Assembly: GCA_032164245.1 (NCBI GenBank)
Contig: JAVMKO010000001.1
Span: 287,067,041 to 287,131,040, forward strand
Source: Sternotherus odoratus
Taxonomy: Eukaryota; Chordata; Testudines; Kinosternidae
Reading direction: 5' to 3'
Length of the DNA: 64,000 nucleotides
This document shows, piece after piece, positions 44,038-56,412 of the stretch. Every line of letters begins with the position of its first letter. Within the stretch, counting starts at the first letter, position 1. Below the pieces are notes generated by a model, which was not told the DNA's origin, searched no databases, and saw nothing but the letters and a program-made list of their open reading frames with translations. The position numbers and the translations under genes were made by a program.

Positions 44038-44590
44038 TTATTTATTCACATGTGACATCTGTCAAATATTTTCAAATACTGAATACACATTCATAATAGG
44101 ATTGGTTCTGGAAATCTTTGTGTAGCCCAGAAATGGCAACATTTGACAAATTTTGTATTCAGCCAAATCAAACCGCTCTCGTTCCAACATCCCTACACTG
44201 GCAAATAAATATATAAAGCATCATGAGATTTTTAATGAATGTTTACATCTCTCTGTTACATAAACATCATTTCTGCTTGGCTGAACATTTTTAGCTATTA
44301 CAAGGACAGTGATGATTTTCCCTTTCTTTCTGTTGCAAATTTATATTTCTTACTGTGCATAATCTCTACATAACATGTAAAATGGCTACATGATAAGTCA
44401 TTAATGGTGATTTTATTCTTTTTAGGAACTGAAATTGTCTTTTCATGCTTGTTTGCTATTTTTTTTCCATTTCTGCTGCTGTCCTGATCTCCTTTTGCAA
44501 ATCAACTTCCAAGAGGGTTGTAATTAAAGCCAAAATAATTCTGTTAAGTGGTGATTGATACAAAGGAAAAGAAAGCAAAACAAATGTCAC

Positions 44591-44775
44591 AGATTCATAG
44601 AATTTAAGGAACTGTTTTGATCGTCTAGTGTGACCTCCTCCATAATCCAGGCCATAGAATATCACCCAGTGATTCCCTGTTGAAGAATTCCGCAACTGAT
44701 TCCTGCTTCAAGAAAGCACACTAATCACCCTTTCCACTGTCAGTCAGTCCCACTCTCTAGCGTAGTCAGACTAAG
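44591..44775 (-). mobile_element. CR1 LINE 3' end
   Basis: 'agattcatagaatttaagga', 'gatcgtctagtgtgacctcc', 'aatccaggccatagaatatc' and 'acccagtgattccctgt' are the reverse complement of a CR1 3' end of the 'gattctatga' type. Confidence 0.82.
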
Positions 44776-46282
44776 CAGGAGCTTCGCACATCCTATAAGA
44801 CTGCCACATTGTTCCTAGTAATCGAGAATGAAAATTAGAGTCCTTAAAAGACAACCCCAAGACAAATCTCATGTTGTTATTGAGTGAAATGATCCAAACC
44901 AATTCATGATGGCTTTCTTCATGCTGTCCCGTTTCAACCAATATCAAGGGCTAAGTTGTAATAGTACATGGTGTCCTGCACCAGCCCAGACAATTAATTT
45001 GATTCAGTCACGATTCCTCCACTCCTTCCCCTTCGCTCTGAGAAGTGAGTTAGTTGGTGTCCCTTTCTTTTGTATGTGGAGTTGTTTTCTCCTCACTGCG
45101 TGTCCAGCTGACAACTCTGGCTTGTAAATGATCCACCCAGCCCTCATTCAACTGCCCTCTTCTCTCTGCTCCTCCCCACTCATTTCCTCTCACTGGGGAA
45201 CAGCAGCCTCGTCACCATGTATGCTGGGATAGCGGTGCAGTAAGAAGGGTGGGTGGAGGAATTACTACTCCCTTACTCCCTTCTCTGGCCAAGTAAGGGC
45301 TCTGACGATCTATCCCCAAGGATCAGTCATCGAATTTGGGGGATGGAGGTTATTTTGTCATATCTTTAGGCTCATCTAAATCTTACTCAAAAGTATGACA
45401 TTATTTAGTTTCTTCTATTTTATTAAATTCACGCACTTAAGCTAAAACATGGTTTCCTTTATCTTTGATTATAGATCATGGGTTATTACATCTGATAGTT
45501 CCTCTGGTTTCCTTTCCTTCCTCTCCTATTTGACACTCCACCATTATGCCTTATGTCTCCTTCTCTGATCTGTCCCTGCTAACAGTAGTCTCTTTTCTTG
45601 CCTGCTTCATTGACTTTGTGCTGCACTGAATGGCAAGACTTCCTGAAATGGAAGAGATGGATATGTATATGGACTTTGCCTGTCATTTTCTTTTCCTCGC
45701 TAGCAAGAGGCACGAAGTCTAACTGAGGGTGTGTCTACACTGCAATAACGCACGTGCAACTGGCCTGCATCAGGCTGACTAAGGCTCACCGTGTTCAGGC
45801 TGGGTTCTAAAATTGCAGTGTAGATGTTCAAGCTTGGGCAGGAGACTGGTCCCTGGGACGGAGCAACTTCAGGGGAATGTATCAGCACTGAGGTAAGGTA
45901 GGAGTAGATGGACCAAGTATTGCTACAAGTTAGGGCTTACACATACATCGGTGGGTAAATAGGAGGGAGAATAGTGAATAAGGGTAGAAAAATATAAAAA
46001 TCTGTGACTGCCACCTAAGAGCTTTATTCCTTAACCAGACCTGAACCTTAGCTGGACAGTTTTGAATATGTTCAATTCAATGAAGTTCATTGATCACAAC
46101 AAAGGAGAAGCACATGTAGAAATTCTGCCTTCCATAACAATCAGACAACCCTCACAAAATAAATGAATACAAAGGGTTCATATTGGAAGAGGAAATTGAA
46201 ACCAATTAGGTTATCTGGTGCAATCTAGGAGGTTTTAATGGGGCTGAGTGTAACAAAAGGAAGAACTTGGTTTACACTGTTT
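44776..46282. other. Unique DNA with a MITE remnant, no gene
   Basis: Apart from the MITE half at 45726-45870, no gene or repeat is recognised. Several short frames carry no domain. Confidence 0.45.
45726..45870. mobile_element. Half of a gtctacactgcaat MITE
   Basis: Starts agggtgtgtctacactgcaa and contains 'caggctgactaaggctcacc' and 'aattgcagtgtagatgttca', the left half of the family whose complete, split copy is at 30407-31368. The right half is missing. Confidence 0.65.
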
Positions 46283-46635
46283 TTAATTATAATAAGCCTT
46301 AGTTTCATTGTGCAGTCCTTTCACTGCCAAGCACTTACTCATGAGTTGCCCCATAAATTTCAAAAAGTATTCTTGTTTGAATAATTGGTCTCCAACATGA
46401 ATGAAGGTTGTATAGGCTGGCCCTTTATTTATGCATCTGCATTTTATGAAGGTCTGCCTCCTAAGGCCTATGAGAGTAGGAAGGGGTGCATTTTCCAGGA
46501 TAGGTTTTAGATCGTTGATGATCCACTGGAGAGGTTTTAGCTGGGAGCTGTACATGATGGTCAGGGGTGTTCTGTTATTTTCCTTGTTGGACTTGTCCTG
46601 TAGTAGGTGTCTTCTGGGTACTGGCCTCACTCACT
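46283..46635 (-). pseudogene. Penelope-like element coding fragment
   Basis: The minus-strand frame (115 codons, 46630-46283) starts MRPVPRRHLLQDKSNK and continues NRTPLTIMYSSQLKPLQ, then IINDLKPILENAPLPTLIGL and RRQTFIKCRCI. In Penelope-like elements the segment after the reverse transcriptase reads roughly 'PLV.TYNP.L..I..I...W.IL...P.....P...FRR..NL...L', and this fits in order and spacing. The GIY-YIG endonuclease normally downstream is not recognisable. The 5' part of the ORF is absent. It lies head to head with a + strand terminal piece at 46637, an arrangement common for Penelope-like insertions. Fragment only. Confidence 0.6.
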
Positions 46636-46636
46636 C

Positions 46637-46718
46637 AATGCATCTGAAGAAGTGGGTTTTTACCCATGAAAGCTGATGCCAAAATAAATCTGTTGGTCTT
46701 TAAGGTGCCACCAGAAAC
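46637..46718 (+). mobile_element. Penelope-like terminal unit
   Basis: 'aatgcatctgaagaagtggg', 'tacccatgaaagctgatgcc', 'aaataaatctgttggtcttt' and 'aaggtgccaccagaaac' are a diverged copy of the unit at 37135-37493, cut short at its 3' end. The hammerhead-like core is worn: ctgaaga instead of ctgacga, and atgaaa after the stem. Confidence 0.65.
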
Positions 46719-47869
46719 AGAATACGGGGTTGAAATCTTGGCTCTGTTGAAGTCAATTGCAAAGCTCCTAATGACTTCCATGGGCCTATGTTTTCACTGC
46801 TGGAGTCCTAATTGCAGCCCCATGCTTTAACAACTAGACCACATTCCCTCCAAAAACTGTCTACATCTGGTGATAATATAGTGCATGAGGCCAAATGCTG
46901 ATGTTAAGGTTCAGAGCCAAACAACAATTCAGCAGAAATACATTACCTGTGGTGTTCTATTGGTATTTATTATAACATGCTTGTGATGTGTTTTATTGAA
47001 CTCTGAGTATGCAATCACTGACAGACAATCAGAAATCTTAATTGGATTATTTTTTACCGTATAAATTCCCTTAATCCTAGTTAAAGGAAATCCAACAGAC
47101 AAAATTAGTGTCAAGAACTAACATTGATTTTAAAAGTGAGTTTATTGACTGATTCAGCAGATCGTTAATAACCAATTTAAATGTTTGGTATATTTTTATT
47201 TCAGCATTAAAAATAAAAACAGTAACCAAATACAGTACAGGGAACTACCCAATATAAACCGTGTTAGAACCAATGGGGTCTTGAGTTCTTCCTGCCATGT
47301 GCTCAGTGTCTTTGACTCCCAGTGTAGTCAATAGAAGCCAACAGTGTTTTTCAGCTGGCAGAACTGGACCCTATACTATAACATTGATGGGTCTAATTGA
47401 ATGACCTGGTGAAATGTGGGTGCCTTATCCTTCTCTTAATCCTGTGGAGTTAAATGGTTTAAAGTAGTGCATGGGCCTCCCTTTTAGGAGGGATTATTCC
47501 CATACAAAGAAAATAAATGGTGAATCAGAAAATACAGTAGTTGTTTTTTTTAAAGGAAGAAAATATATACTATTGTGGAAGAAACATGAGATTTAATAAG
47601 CTGATGATGGCATCAGTTTCCTTTGAGGGTTTTAAACTGATTATCCATTACTTAGACCTTTGTCCTGAAAAGAAATTAGAAGTCAAATTTTGGTACTTGA
47701 AGCAATTCATAGTAATTACAGCTCCTCACTCATTAGATTTTTCAGTAAATATCTTCTGTTCCACTGCTCTTTCTTTATCCTTCACAGACACAGTATAATA
47801 ATTTGCATTGCTCACTCTTGTAGTCTTACATTATTTTTCTCTTGCAAAACTGCAGCCAAAAACCGTGAC
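46719..47869. other. Unique AT-rich DNA, no gene
   Basis: 46730-46860 has old repeat words (gttgaagtcaattgcaaagc and a MIR-like tRNA head 'gctttaacaactagacca'). Beyond that nothing is recognised. Confidence 0.45.
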
Positions 47870-48860
47870 ACTTCCCAGGTGCACCCAGAATTTTGGGGTA
47901 CAGTGCTACCACCTACCCTTAGCATTAGGAAGTCTTGTCTGTGCCTGACAGGAGTCAGCTCTCTGTCTCAACTTGCAACAGAAGCACTCCCCTCTCAGCC
48001 TACTCGGGCTCATCTGTCTCTCTGTGCACTAGCAAGAGGCACGATCTGACCACTAAGCCCTCAGAGCATCTCCCGGGATGGCCAGTTCCATGCTCAAAAG
48101 TATTTTTAGATACACTATTCCCAAAGGAAGAGGACACACCAGCTCACCAGTGATCCTGGGTTGAAACCATTTCGCTCAACTCATAGCCCTTAGATAGGTT
48201 TATAGTGAAAACAATTAAAAAGTTTATTTAACAAAGTATAGAGATTATAGAAGCAGTAAGAGGTAGAAATATTGAAAACAATTGGTTGCATGTAAAATAA
48301 AATCCTAACACACTTTCCAGAGCCTAGACTTAACTGTCAAGCCATTCTCCTGTCTAATGAAGCTTAACTTACCCAAGTCTTTCTCTAAGCATTTAACAAC
48401 CAGGTTGGCTGTGACCTCCATTCATAAGACAAACATGCTGGCAGCAGTAAAGAACACAGGGTGTTTCTCTCTACCTCCAGTTATCCTGCCAACATATAAT
48501 TTCCTTTGTTCATAAACATGGCACCCCCTGCTGTTTGCTTTTTCTTGTAAAGAATCTCCCCTAACTCTTTGCACTCTCTCCTAACGTTTTGCAGACTCTA
48601 ACTAGGCAGCTCTTGGGAAGCACACGATTCTCATTTGAAATATAGCCGGACAGATAGAGCAATGTCTCTTGCATGAAGCAACTTACTTATCATCTTCTGG
48701 GGACCAGCCTCAACTCATAGGGCTTAAGATCAAATTTAAGTATATATACATAACTTCCTCCATATTCTCTGTTTATATATTTCTCAGTGATTAATATGAC
48801 CACTGTGACACAGACTTTCAGCAGAGACCTCACAAGCCACCCTGTAGATACCAGGCCCAG
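47870..48860. mobile_element. Possible LTR-type dispersed repeat
   Basis: 'gtgacacttcccaggtgcac', 'ctgtgcctgacaggagtcag', 'tctgaccactaagccctcag', 'aaagtttatttaacaaagta' and 'aatcctaacacactttccag' match, from memory, a long dispersed turtle repeat. No terminal repeats or target duplication could be fixed. The frames are not coding. Confidence 0.35.
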
Positions 48861-48992
48861 GGGATTCTAGAAGCCATTATGCACCCTTGTACCCTCTGCC
48901 AGTTGGCACCAAACAGTCCTGGGATTGCAAAGACAATGGGAGTTTTGTGCCTGTTTAGCAAAAAATCTCTCCTTGCAGTAGCCTGAATTGTT

Positions 48993-49155
48993 AGAACATA
49001 AGAATGACCATACTGGGTCAGACCAAAGGTCCATCCAGCCCAGTATCCTGTCTATTGATAGTGGCCAATGCCAGATGCCCCAGAGTGAGTGAATCTAACA
49101 GGTAATGATCAAGTGATCTCTCTCCTTCCATCCATCACCACCCTCTAGCTTTCAG
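48993..49155 (-). mobile_element. CR1 LINE 3' end
   Basis: 'agaacataagaatgaccata', 'tggccaatgccagatgcccc' and 'ctaacaggtaatgatcaagt' are the reverse complement of the '...gacccagtatggccattctt' CR1 3' end. Confidence 0.85.
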
Positions 49156-49878
49156 GAGCCTTTTGAGATACCACATGTTGACTCCCAGTGAGGAGCAGCA
49201 AGAGCAAGTCCTCTTTACTGCCTCCTGGAAGCAGCTGCAGCAAAATTGAGAGCCAGACATATCTCCTTATAGTACATCATGTAAGTGTGATCACAACTTC
49301 TCTTCTCTTTTTAGCCAATTTGTAGCACCCCTAGCTGGTAGGTGTTATATTTCAAGATAAGCCATAGAACCTTCTTGTAGCGAAAGGCAGTATTACCTTC
49401 CAAGAATCATCATGTAACGTACAAACCACAGTTTACCCTCTTGGCTACTGAAATACTATCGATTTGTTATAAAACCTGCACAGATCTGGGATGGCAATCA
49501 GTGTAGATTGAACCATGTTCCCTCCATTCCCCTCCAGAAGAATTTCTTTAATCCCTGTGCTAACAGCATTTTTGTGACATCAAATCTGAGATTATTTGTT
49601 ACATGCTTATTGTAAATTCAATGAAGGGCAAATTTTATCTAAAGTGCATCTTTTATTAGCACTGCTCAGTAATCCTACAGAGGGTCGAGCCACCCTTTAC
49701 TGTGCAGTTTTGCATTAGGTATGGCAAACTGCTGTTCTGTCTTTATGGCTTCAGCTATACACACCACTGGCAATGGCATGTAGGATATGTGTAGCTACAT
49801 GCAGCAGAGAAAAGTAAGTTGCATCCATGCTGCCGTGTGCAGCTACATGCATCAGTGAAAGATAATATAATATATGGA

Positions 49879-50060
49879 GATATACCTATCTCATAGAACT
49901 GGAAGGACCTTGAAAGGTCATTGAGTCTAGTCCCCTGCAGGACCAAGTACTGTCCTCTGACTGATTTTTTTTCCCCAGATCCCTAAATGGCCCTCTCAAG
50001 GATTGAGCTCACAACCCTGGTTTTAGCACGCTAATGCTTAAACTATTGAGCTATCCCACA
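49879..50060 (-). mobile_element. tRNA-derived SINE with CR1-like tail (Cry I type)
   Basis: Read on the minus strand it opens gggatagctcaatagtttaa (box A region of a tRNA-type promoter), then 'ggttgtgagctcaatccttg' (box B region), a central part 'gccatttagggatctgggg' and a tail 'tgacctttcaaggtccttcc' plus 'agttctatgaga', which is CR1-like. This is the plan of the lysine-tRNA-derived Cry I SINEs of turtles, mobilised by CR1 enzymes through the shared tail. Box B has lost the usual ggttcga centre, so the copy is probably silent. Confidence 0.85.
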
Positions 50061-50149
50061 CCCTCTGTCAGGGAGCTGATAGAGTCTTTCCTCACTGCTG
50101 GAGTCTTTTCCCTGTAGAGGAGAAAGGTTCCAGCAACAGGCATTATTTG

Positions 50150-50220
50150 GGGGAAGTTCTGTGTTACAGAGGTCAGACTAAATAATCATGATGGTCCTTT
50201 CTGGACTTGGGGTCTATGAA
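50150..50220 (+). mobile_element. CR1 LINE 3'-terminal fragment
   Basis: 'ctgtgttacagaggtcagac', 'taaataatcatgatggtcct' and 'ttggggtctatgaa' are the last 70 bases of a CR1 of the 'ctatga' type, 5'-truncated. Confidence 0.75.
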
Positions 50221-50409
50221 CTCTCTGGAAACCCACCTCTGTCATTGTTAACTCCTCCCTCTCTCTCTTGTCCCACAGATCCAGGTGGTGTCTGAATCTT
50301 GTCATTTTTATCTTCATAACATAGCATTTATTTATTTATTGTTTATACAATTATATCAGTTTGACTGTATCTCTCTCCCCACACTTTGTGCATCACTTAT
50401 TCTCCAAGG

Positions 50410-50631
50410 CAGTGATCTTCAAAGTGGTGCGTGAGATACCCCACGGGGGGCCACGGTGTCCCGCTGCCGGGACACCACCAAAATCGGAAGGATTCTATTT
50501 GTGTCCCACCAAAATGCTGCCGAAAGTGGAAGCTTTGTATTCGGCGGCTTTTCGGCGGACACACCCCTGGGCCACGAGAGGACTTGGGAAAGCAGAAGGG
50601 GGCCACGGACGGATATGTTTGAGAGACGCTG
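50410..50631. mobile_element. hAT-type MITE
   Basis: Left cagtgatcttcaaagtgg and right atatgtttgagagacgctg are worn ends of the cagtggttctcaaact family. Flanks ctccaagg (50402-50409) and ttccaaga (50632-50639) match at 6 of 8. Internal 'ggcggcttttcggcgg' as in 14425-14746. The overlapping frames up to 140 codons are not genes. Confidence 0.85.
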
Positions 50632-50775
50632 TTCCAAGAGCCCTTCAGGGCAGGGGCCATGTCTTCTATTTTTGTGTACGTAGCACCTACCCCAATGAGA
50701 CCCCAATCGTGATGGAGGTCTCTGGACACTACTGCAATATAAGTATTTGTAAAATAGTAATGATAAATATAGTAA
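50632..50775 (+). mobile_element. Ancient SINE-like element
   Basis: 'cttcagggcaggggccatgt', 'ttttgtgtacgtagcaccta', 'gaggtctctggacactactg' and 'caatataagtatttgtaaaa' match an old amniote repeat recalled as 'ggggtctctaggcactaccg taatacaaataataa'. The hAT at 50410 lies just 5' of it. Confidence 0.5.
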
Positions 50776-50939
50776 TAGAATAAAGGAAGGATGTGTGCTA
50801 AGAGATGTTTTCTACTATATAACTGAGGGTGTCTGAGTTAATATTAGGCCCAGCTCATCTCCTTCTGTTCCAGCCATTGCAGTGCTCACTTGATGGCAAG
50901 TGGAAGAACATGGCCCTGCTTGGCTATCTTAGAATTCAC

Positions 50940-51400
50940 CTGATGTAGGGAGTGTGATATTATACTCCATATTCTTTATGAAAATATGCTTATTTTGTGG
51001 GTATGATGTAACGGACATATACTTGATTCAAGATGGCTCATATAAGATATCATTAGAAAGGTTATGATTTACTGAATGTGATTATCCATTTTGTATGCAT
51101 GTATCATTTCAGTATCTAAAGTTAGGAATATGGACTATGTAACAATTACAACTGGGTGAGTATTTGGAAGATAGCCTTGAGACAACAGGCCATCAGATTT
51201 AGGAAGAAACAACATGACTGAAGATACTAATCTCTCTCTCCTTTCTGGGAGTAGCTGTGATACTATTAGGTCAAGTGGTCGTGTCAGTTAATACTGAACA
51301 TTATCTTGACTTGTAACTTTCCACTGAAAGCAGAGGTAGGTCAAGTTTCGGAAACAAAAGATTCCAAATTTATGTAAATCTTATTTAAAGTGGGGAGGAG
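50940..51400. mobile_element. Possible LTR-type dispersed repeat
   Basis: 'gggtatgatgtaacggacat', 'aagatggctcatataagata', 'ggttatgatttactgaatgt' and 'gtatgcatgtatcatttcag' match, from memory, an abundant turtle repeat. Ends not identified. Confidence 0.35.
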
Positions 51401-53509
51401 GGCAAACAGGACTCTCCTCCATTGCCTACCGAAGAAGAAAGACTGCTGAAAAAACCAGAAGGGACAAAGGGACTAACCTGAAATTCCCAAACGTATTCAG
51501 TAGCATACCTGTTTGTAATTTTTTCTGGCAAATAATTCTTGGTCTGCAGATCATTTGCACACAATTGAATGAGAATATTGCAGATTTGAAATGAGTGCTG
51601 TGGTTGCTTATGATTTGTGTATTTATGTTACCCGATTGATTTAGCCAACCCTAGCTCATATTTCAATTTCAGGTTCACAATTTGAAACCTGTAGTGTCAT
51701 TTGTTATGAATGTCAGCATTCACATTCAGGGAACATTTTGAGTTTAAGATTTACTTTTCATGAGTGTTCATGCTAGTAAATTGAGTTGCCAGGATATCCA
51801 TGGCAAGTGAATATAAATTTGGTACCAGTACAGCTGGAGAGAATGTATTTAAAAATTCAAACAAATATATATGGAAGTTGTTTTGCAGCATGTGTGCAGG
51901 TCTAGTGACCAAAATCCTGTTCTGAAAGGGACTGCTTCTGAAGGTAGTTTAGTATCTAACCTTACTGTAGTATTAGATAAGATTTGGAATATCATAAAAA
52001 CAAAACAAAAAAACTGCAGATGGAGAAAACGTTATCATTCCCATCCCCCAACACTCATAGTATTTATTTGCTGAATTAGATCTTTCTAGTACTATATCAA
52101 GACTAATTTTAAAAGTCACGGGTTTTCTAGATTGTTCTAGTACTTTCTTGGGAAAATTATTTCACAGTCTAATAAATGTGATTATGAGGACATTTTGAAA
52201 ATTATTTGAAAATGGCCTTTGCTTTCTATCAACTACAGCCAGAAACTCTACAGTCTTGTGCTTTTTTTCATGATCTACCGTTAAATCACTCTGACTCTGG
52301 GCAAGTCATTTGATATTTGTGCCTCAGTTTCCCTCATACATATCCCTTCACATGCTTTTCTTGCTACTATTCTGTGTTGCATATTCTTCCATCTCCTTTA
52401 TCCACAGCTATCTCATATATATTCTCAAAACGGTGGCTTCTGACTATCTCTTTCCTCCGTCCAGTTTCCCTGGTTTATTTTAACAAGTTCCAACTGCTGA
52501 TCCAGCTACTCCATATCTTATCATCTAGATAGGAAACTAGCTTGGACATTATAGGAATACGCATCTTATTTTATTATCTTGGCTTTTGTGAGAGCCCCCT
52601 CACTGCAGTTTCTAAGATCCCTGACTTCATTCAAAAACTGGAACATCAATCGGTAGCCTTACTTTCTTCAAGCAGCTGATATAGCTCCTTTATCAAGTTA
52701 CACATTTATAAAGCCTCTAATCACCAAGTTCAGTGCCAAAGAACATGGAATGGCAGTCTTGTGGTTAAAGCACTAACCAAGGCACTCAGGCATTCTAGAT
52801 TAAATCACTGGTCTGCTCATAGACTCACTCTGTGATCTCAGGGGTTGTCTCTTACTTGATGTCTTTTACAGTGTCGAAAACAATGAAGACCCAGTCTTGG
52901 TGAGGGTCTCTAGACACTACTGGAATACAAATAATAATAATATGCACATTTGGGAATCACAATCAAAATTTCTGGAGAGGATTTGGTTTACTATTGCACT
53001 GGTAGCTGATGTTTACTTAGTCCCCTCTTCCCTTTACCTTCTCAGCCTCTTAGAGACTTTAAGGAACAATCTTCACTAGTTGGAATATCTTAACATCAGA
53101 CTTCTCTCACAGCTCAGAGGCTTTCTCCACCACAGCTCATATACCTGCTTAAGCTCTTCCCCTCAATTGCCAGCAATTATTCATAACCCAAATGGCTTCA
53201 TAAGAAAATCTTATCTACAAAACAGTCCTCAAACTGAAGAAGTGAATGGTGAGATTTCCCAGCTTTTAGGTTCATCTGTTGCTAGTTGCTGATAAATAAT
53301 CCATGTCCAGGACAGCTTTTCCCAATCTTAGGGTATGATTTTGAAGATTTCTTGTTCCTTTCGAATTCACTGGATTGTGCCAAATGGCATGTAGTTCAAT
53401 ACAAATATTCATAATTTCTATCTTCAGACATTTTTAATATTTGTATTGTAGTAGCGCTGAGGACACCCAGCCATGAGCCGAGAACCATATTGTCCTTGGC
53501 CTGAAGTCT
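51401..53509. other. Unique DNA with small MIR-like pieces, no gene
   Basis: No exon recognised. Contains + strand MIR-like fragments at about 52285-52340 ('ctctgggcaagtcatttgat', 'tgcctcagtttccct') and 52750-52855 ('tggcagtcttgtggttaaag', 'agactcactctgtgatctca'), and a SINE-like piece at 52880-52950 ('gggtctctagacactactgg', 'aatacaaataataataa'). Confidence 0.55.
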
Positions 53510-53805
53510 AAGGGTAGGTCTACACTATGGCGGGAATCGACACTGTGAGATCAATATATTGGGGGTTGATTTATCGTGTCTAGTCTAGACACGATAAATC
53601 AATCCCCGGGTGCTCTCCCATCGACTCCTGTACTCCACCGCTGCAAGAGGCGTAAGTGGAGTCGACGGGGGAGCGACAGCAGTTGACTCACTGCCATAAA
53701 GGCGCCGCGGTAAGTCGATCTAAGTATGGCGACTTCAGCTACACTATTCCTGTAGCTGAAGTTGCATATCTTAGATCGATTCCCGCCCCCCATCTAAGAC
53801 AAGAG
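53510..53805. mobile_element. MITE with perfect inner hairpin
   Basis: Left agggtaggtctacactatgg. The inner hairpin is perfect: 18 bases ttgatttatcgtgtctag, one t, then the exact reverse complement (53566-53602). It also holds 'gtcgacgggggagcg' and 'tacactattcctgtagctga'. Same family as the 15.7-kb pair, opposite orientation. The right end is worn (ccccatctaagacaag). Confidence 0.82.
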
Positions 53806-56412
53806 ACAACGGGAATAAAGACAGAGACAGGATAGCACAAAGAAATAATGAGGAAGTACTGGTCAGCATAATAGTGTTAATCTGTTGCCTATGCACTGAT
53901 AAGTGTTTTGTAGGCATCACAGCAAAGGTCACAACTCCAATACTGCTTACATTACAAAACCATAGAAAGACCATTGACTCTTATCTTCAGTCACTCAGTG
54001 ATACACAAAATAGGTACCTGTAGTTGCTTGCTAAAGAGGACTCCCTCTCTGTGGAAAGTCCAGGTTTGCTGCTCAAATGACAACTAAGGCCATCAATTAA
54101 TGCCAACTGTAATTGTATTTTGTGTGGTGTGTGCTCTTATCTATAGGGAGCTGGACAACACATTAATTCCTTATCAGCTGGCTTTTAGATGATGATGACT
54201 TTTAGCCACTGTTGACTAGGGCCAGCTTTAAACCAATTACTTGTAGGCGAAATGCTGCATTCATGGTGTTGTGATGAAATACCAGAGGGTTTCAGAGCAG
54301 TTGCTGCATTTCTGTGTTTAGAGGAGCTCAGGGAATAAGGATGAGAATAGAATACCTATTGCCTATGTGTTGTCCCACAGCTAAAATTCAGATATACAGA
54401 GTGTTGTTCACAGAATGGTTTAGCAGGATGAATGCAGCAAATAAACACTAGAACTTTCAGTCTTCCCTTACAACTTGGATGACCTGCTACCTCTACTAAA
54501 TGTGTTAATAATAATATATGAAACAACAACATAATTGCAAGAGCTCCAATTATGCTAATTAGAAAGTCTTCATGCTTCACTGATGCTACAATCACACTGT
54601 TTTAACTACTGCAGCTTGGATACCACATGGTTCTTCTTTGAGAAGTAAACCAGATCTAAGATTGGATCAAAATCTGTTCTGAGTTAATAATTTAAAATAA
54701 ATAGAAATTTGACTTTGGCTCAAATGTTTATTTTTAAAAGAGTGTGTTATGCTAATGTTGATATCAAATTTTCTAAAGCTTTCAATGAGGCAAGATTTCA
54801 CTCTTAGTATAATGTAGCATTAAGTTAGAAATTGAATGAGAGTAGCTTCCCTCATGGAATTCATATGCTTGGTGTGAAATTTTGCTCTGTTACACCAGTA
54901 TAATTGTAGAATAACTCCACTAATGTCAATAGTATTACTCTACATTTACACTGGTATCAGTAAGAGCAATATTTGTTTACTCTGTTTATTGTTTACTACA
55001 TAATGGCACTGATAGCACTTAAACAGCTGTAAATCAGGAAATCACTAGAGTTACACTGGTTTAAAAATGGGTAAGTGAGATCAGAGAAGGGGCCCAATGG
55101 GCACAATACCCCTTCACTTACACAGTTCAAAGCAGGCCTTAGCTTTACCCCCACTGAAGTCAATGGAATTAAGCTAGTATAGTAAGTAAGAAGGAGAATC
55201 TGAGCCTAAGAATGAAAATTTATTATTGTTATTAGGTGAAAATTAGACTAGAAATTCCTAAAGGTGTTGACACACAGTCATGCATTTAAATGGAAAGCTG
55301 CCAAGTGAGAGAACAACTGCAAGCTTTGTTCTCTATGTAAATAGCAATTACTTGCACAAAGAATTTTGTAAAGCAATATAACCTTCTGTCTCTGTCATAG
55401 TTTCCCCCCCTCCTAATAAACAAATATAAATGGCCTTTGGAGAAATATTTTTCTTTTCAAACTTTTAGCATAACTAGATCTTTTAAAGATCAACTTCCCA
55501 CGCACTAAGCAAAGATATCTGGCATCTCTAGAGACCCTTCCAAATACCCTTTGCAACTTCCCTGCAAAAGCGTGATTCTCCAGCAGCTGGCCTGGGGTTC
55601 AGAGCATCTTCTCCATATGTATGAATAGTTTTGAAAGTAATGCCTCATGAGTAATCAGATATCTAGGGAAATGGAGATGGATGAAAAAGATGGATCCAAT
55701 TCTGGCTTCACTTACAAGTGCGAAACTCTCATTTCCAGTCGGGGGAATTGGATTAGGGCTTGTAGATCCAGCACACTGTAATATCATGGGACTGATTCTG
55801 GTCCTACTCTATATTGGTTTTACACTATATAACTACATTGATTTCAGTTGAGTTACTCCAGATTTCCTGTGGTGGAAGTGTGAGCAAAATCAGGTCCCTG
55901 TAGCTCTATCCTGCTTTAAGATATACATATGGTACTGGAGAAAAGGATGCTTGTAAACTGGATGGGACAATGTCATTGAGTTTGGATAAGCACCCCACAA
56001 CTTTGAGTGGTTATACAAAGTTTGTCTCTTTGGTTTAGAAATCCAGTAAAACCAAGCTTTCCCAGTACTTTCTGTTTCCAGTTAGCTTATAGTATTTTAT
56101 TATAGTATTTCTCCCTTTTTAAAAAAACATTTTTCGTTCTTGTAGTGGTAATGAGAGTTGTCAGATTAGCACCTCTGGACAGTGATTATATATCCACACA
56201 TACAGTAGCTACTCAGCAAACTTCTTCTTAGTCAACATGATCTACCACTGATACTCAACTGTGACCAGTTCCAGAAGGACACCTTCTAGAAATGAAGGAT
56301 TACTTCAGGCTCCAGACCATTAACCTTCCATAGAACTTTTGTATTTCTTAGTCCAGTAGAATACACAGGAATGTAGATATTAGGGAAAAGGCATAGTGCT
56401 TCCTACCATGAG
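53806..56412. other. Unique AT-rich DNA with ancient repeat words, no gene
   Basis: No gene recognised. 54880-55205 and 55780-55900 contain old words such as 'cactgaagtcaatggaatta' and 'ttgatttcagttgagttact', typical of an ancient amniote repeat. Elsewhere nothing stands out. Confidence 0.45.
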
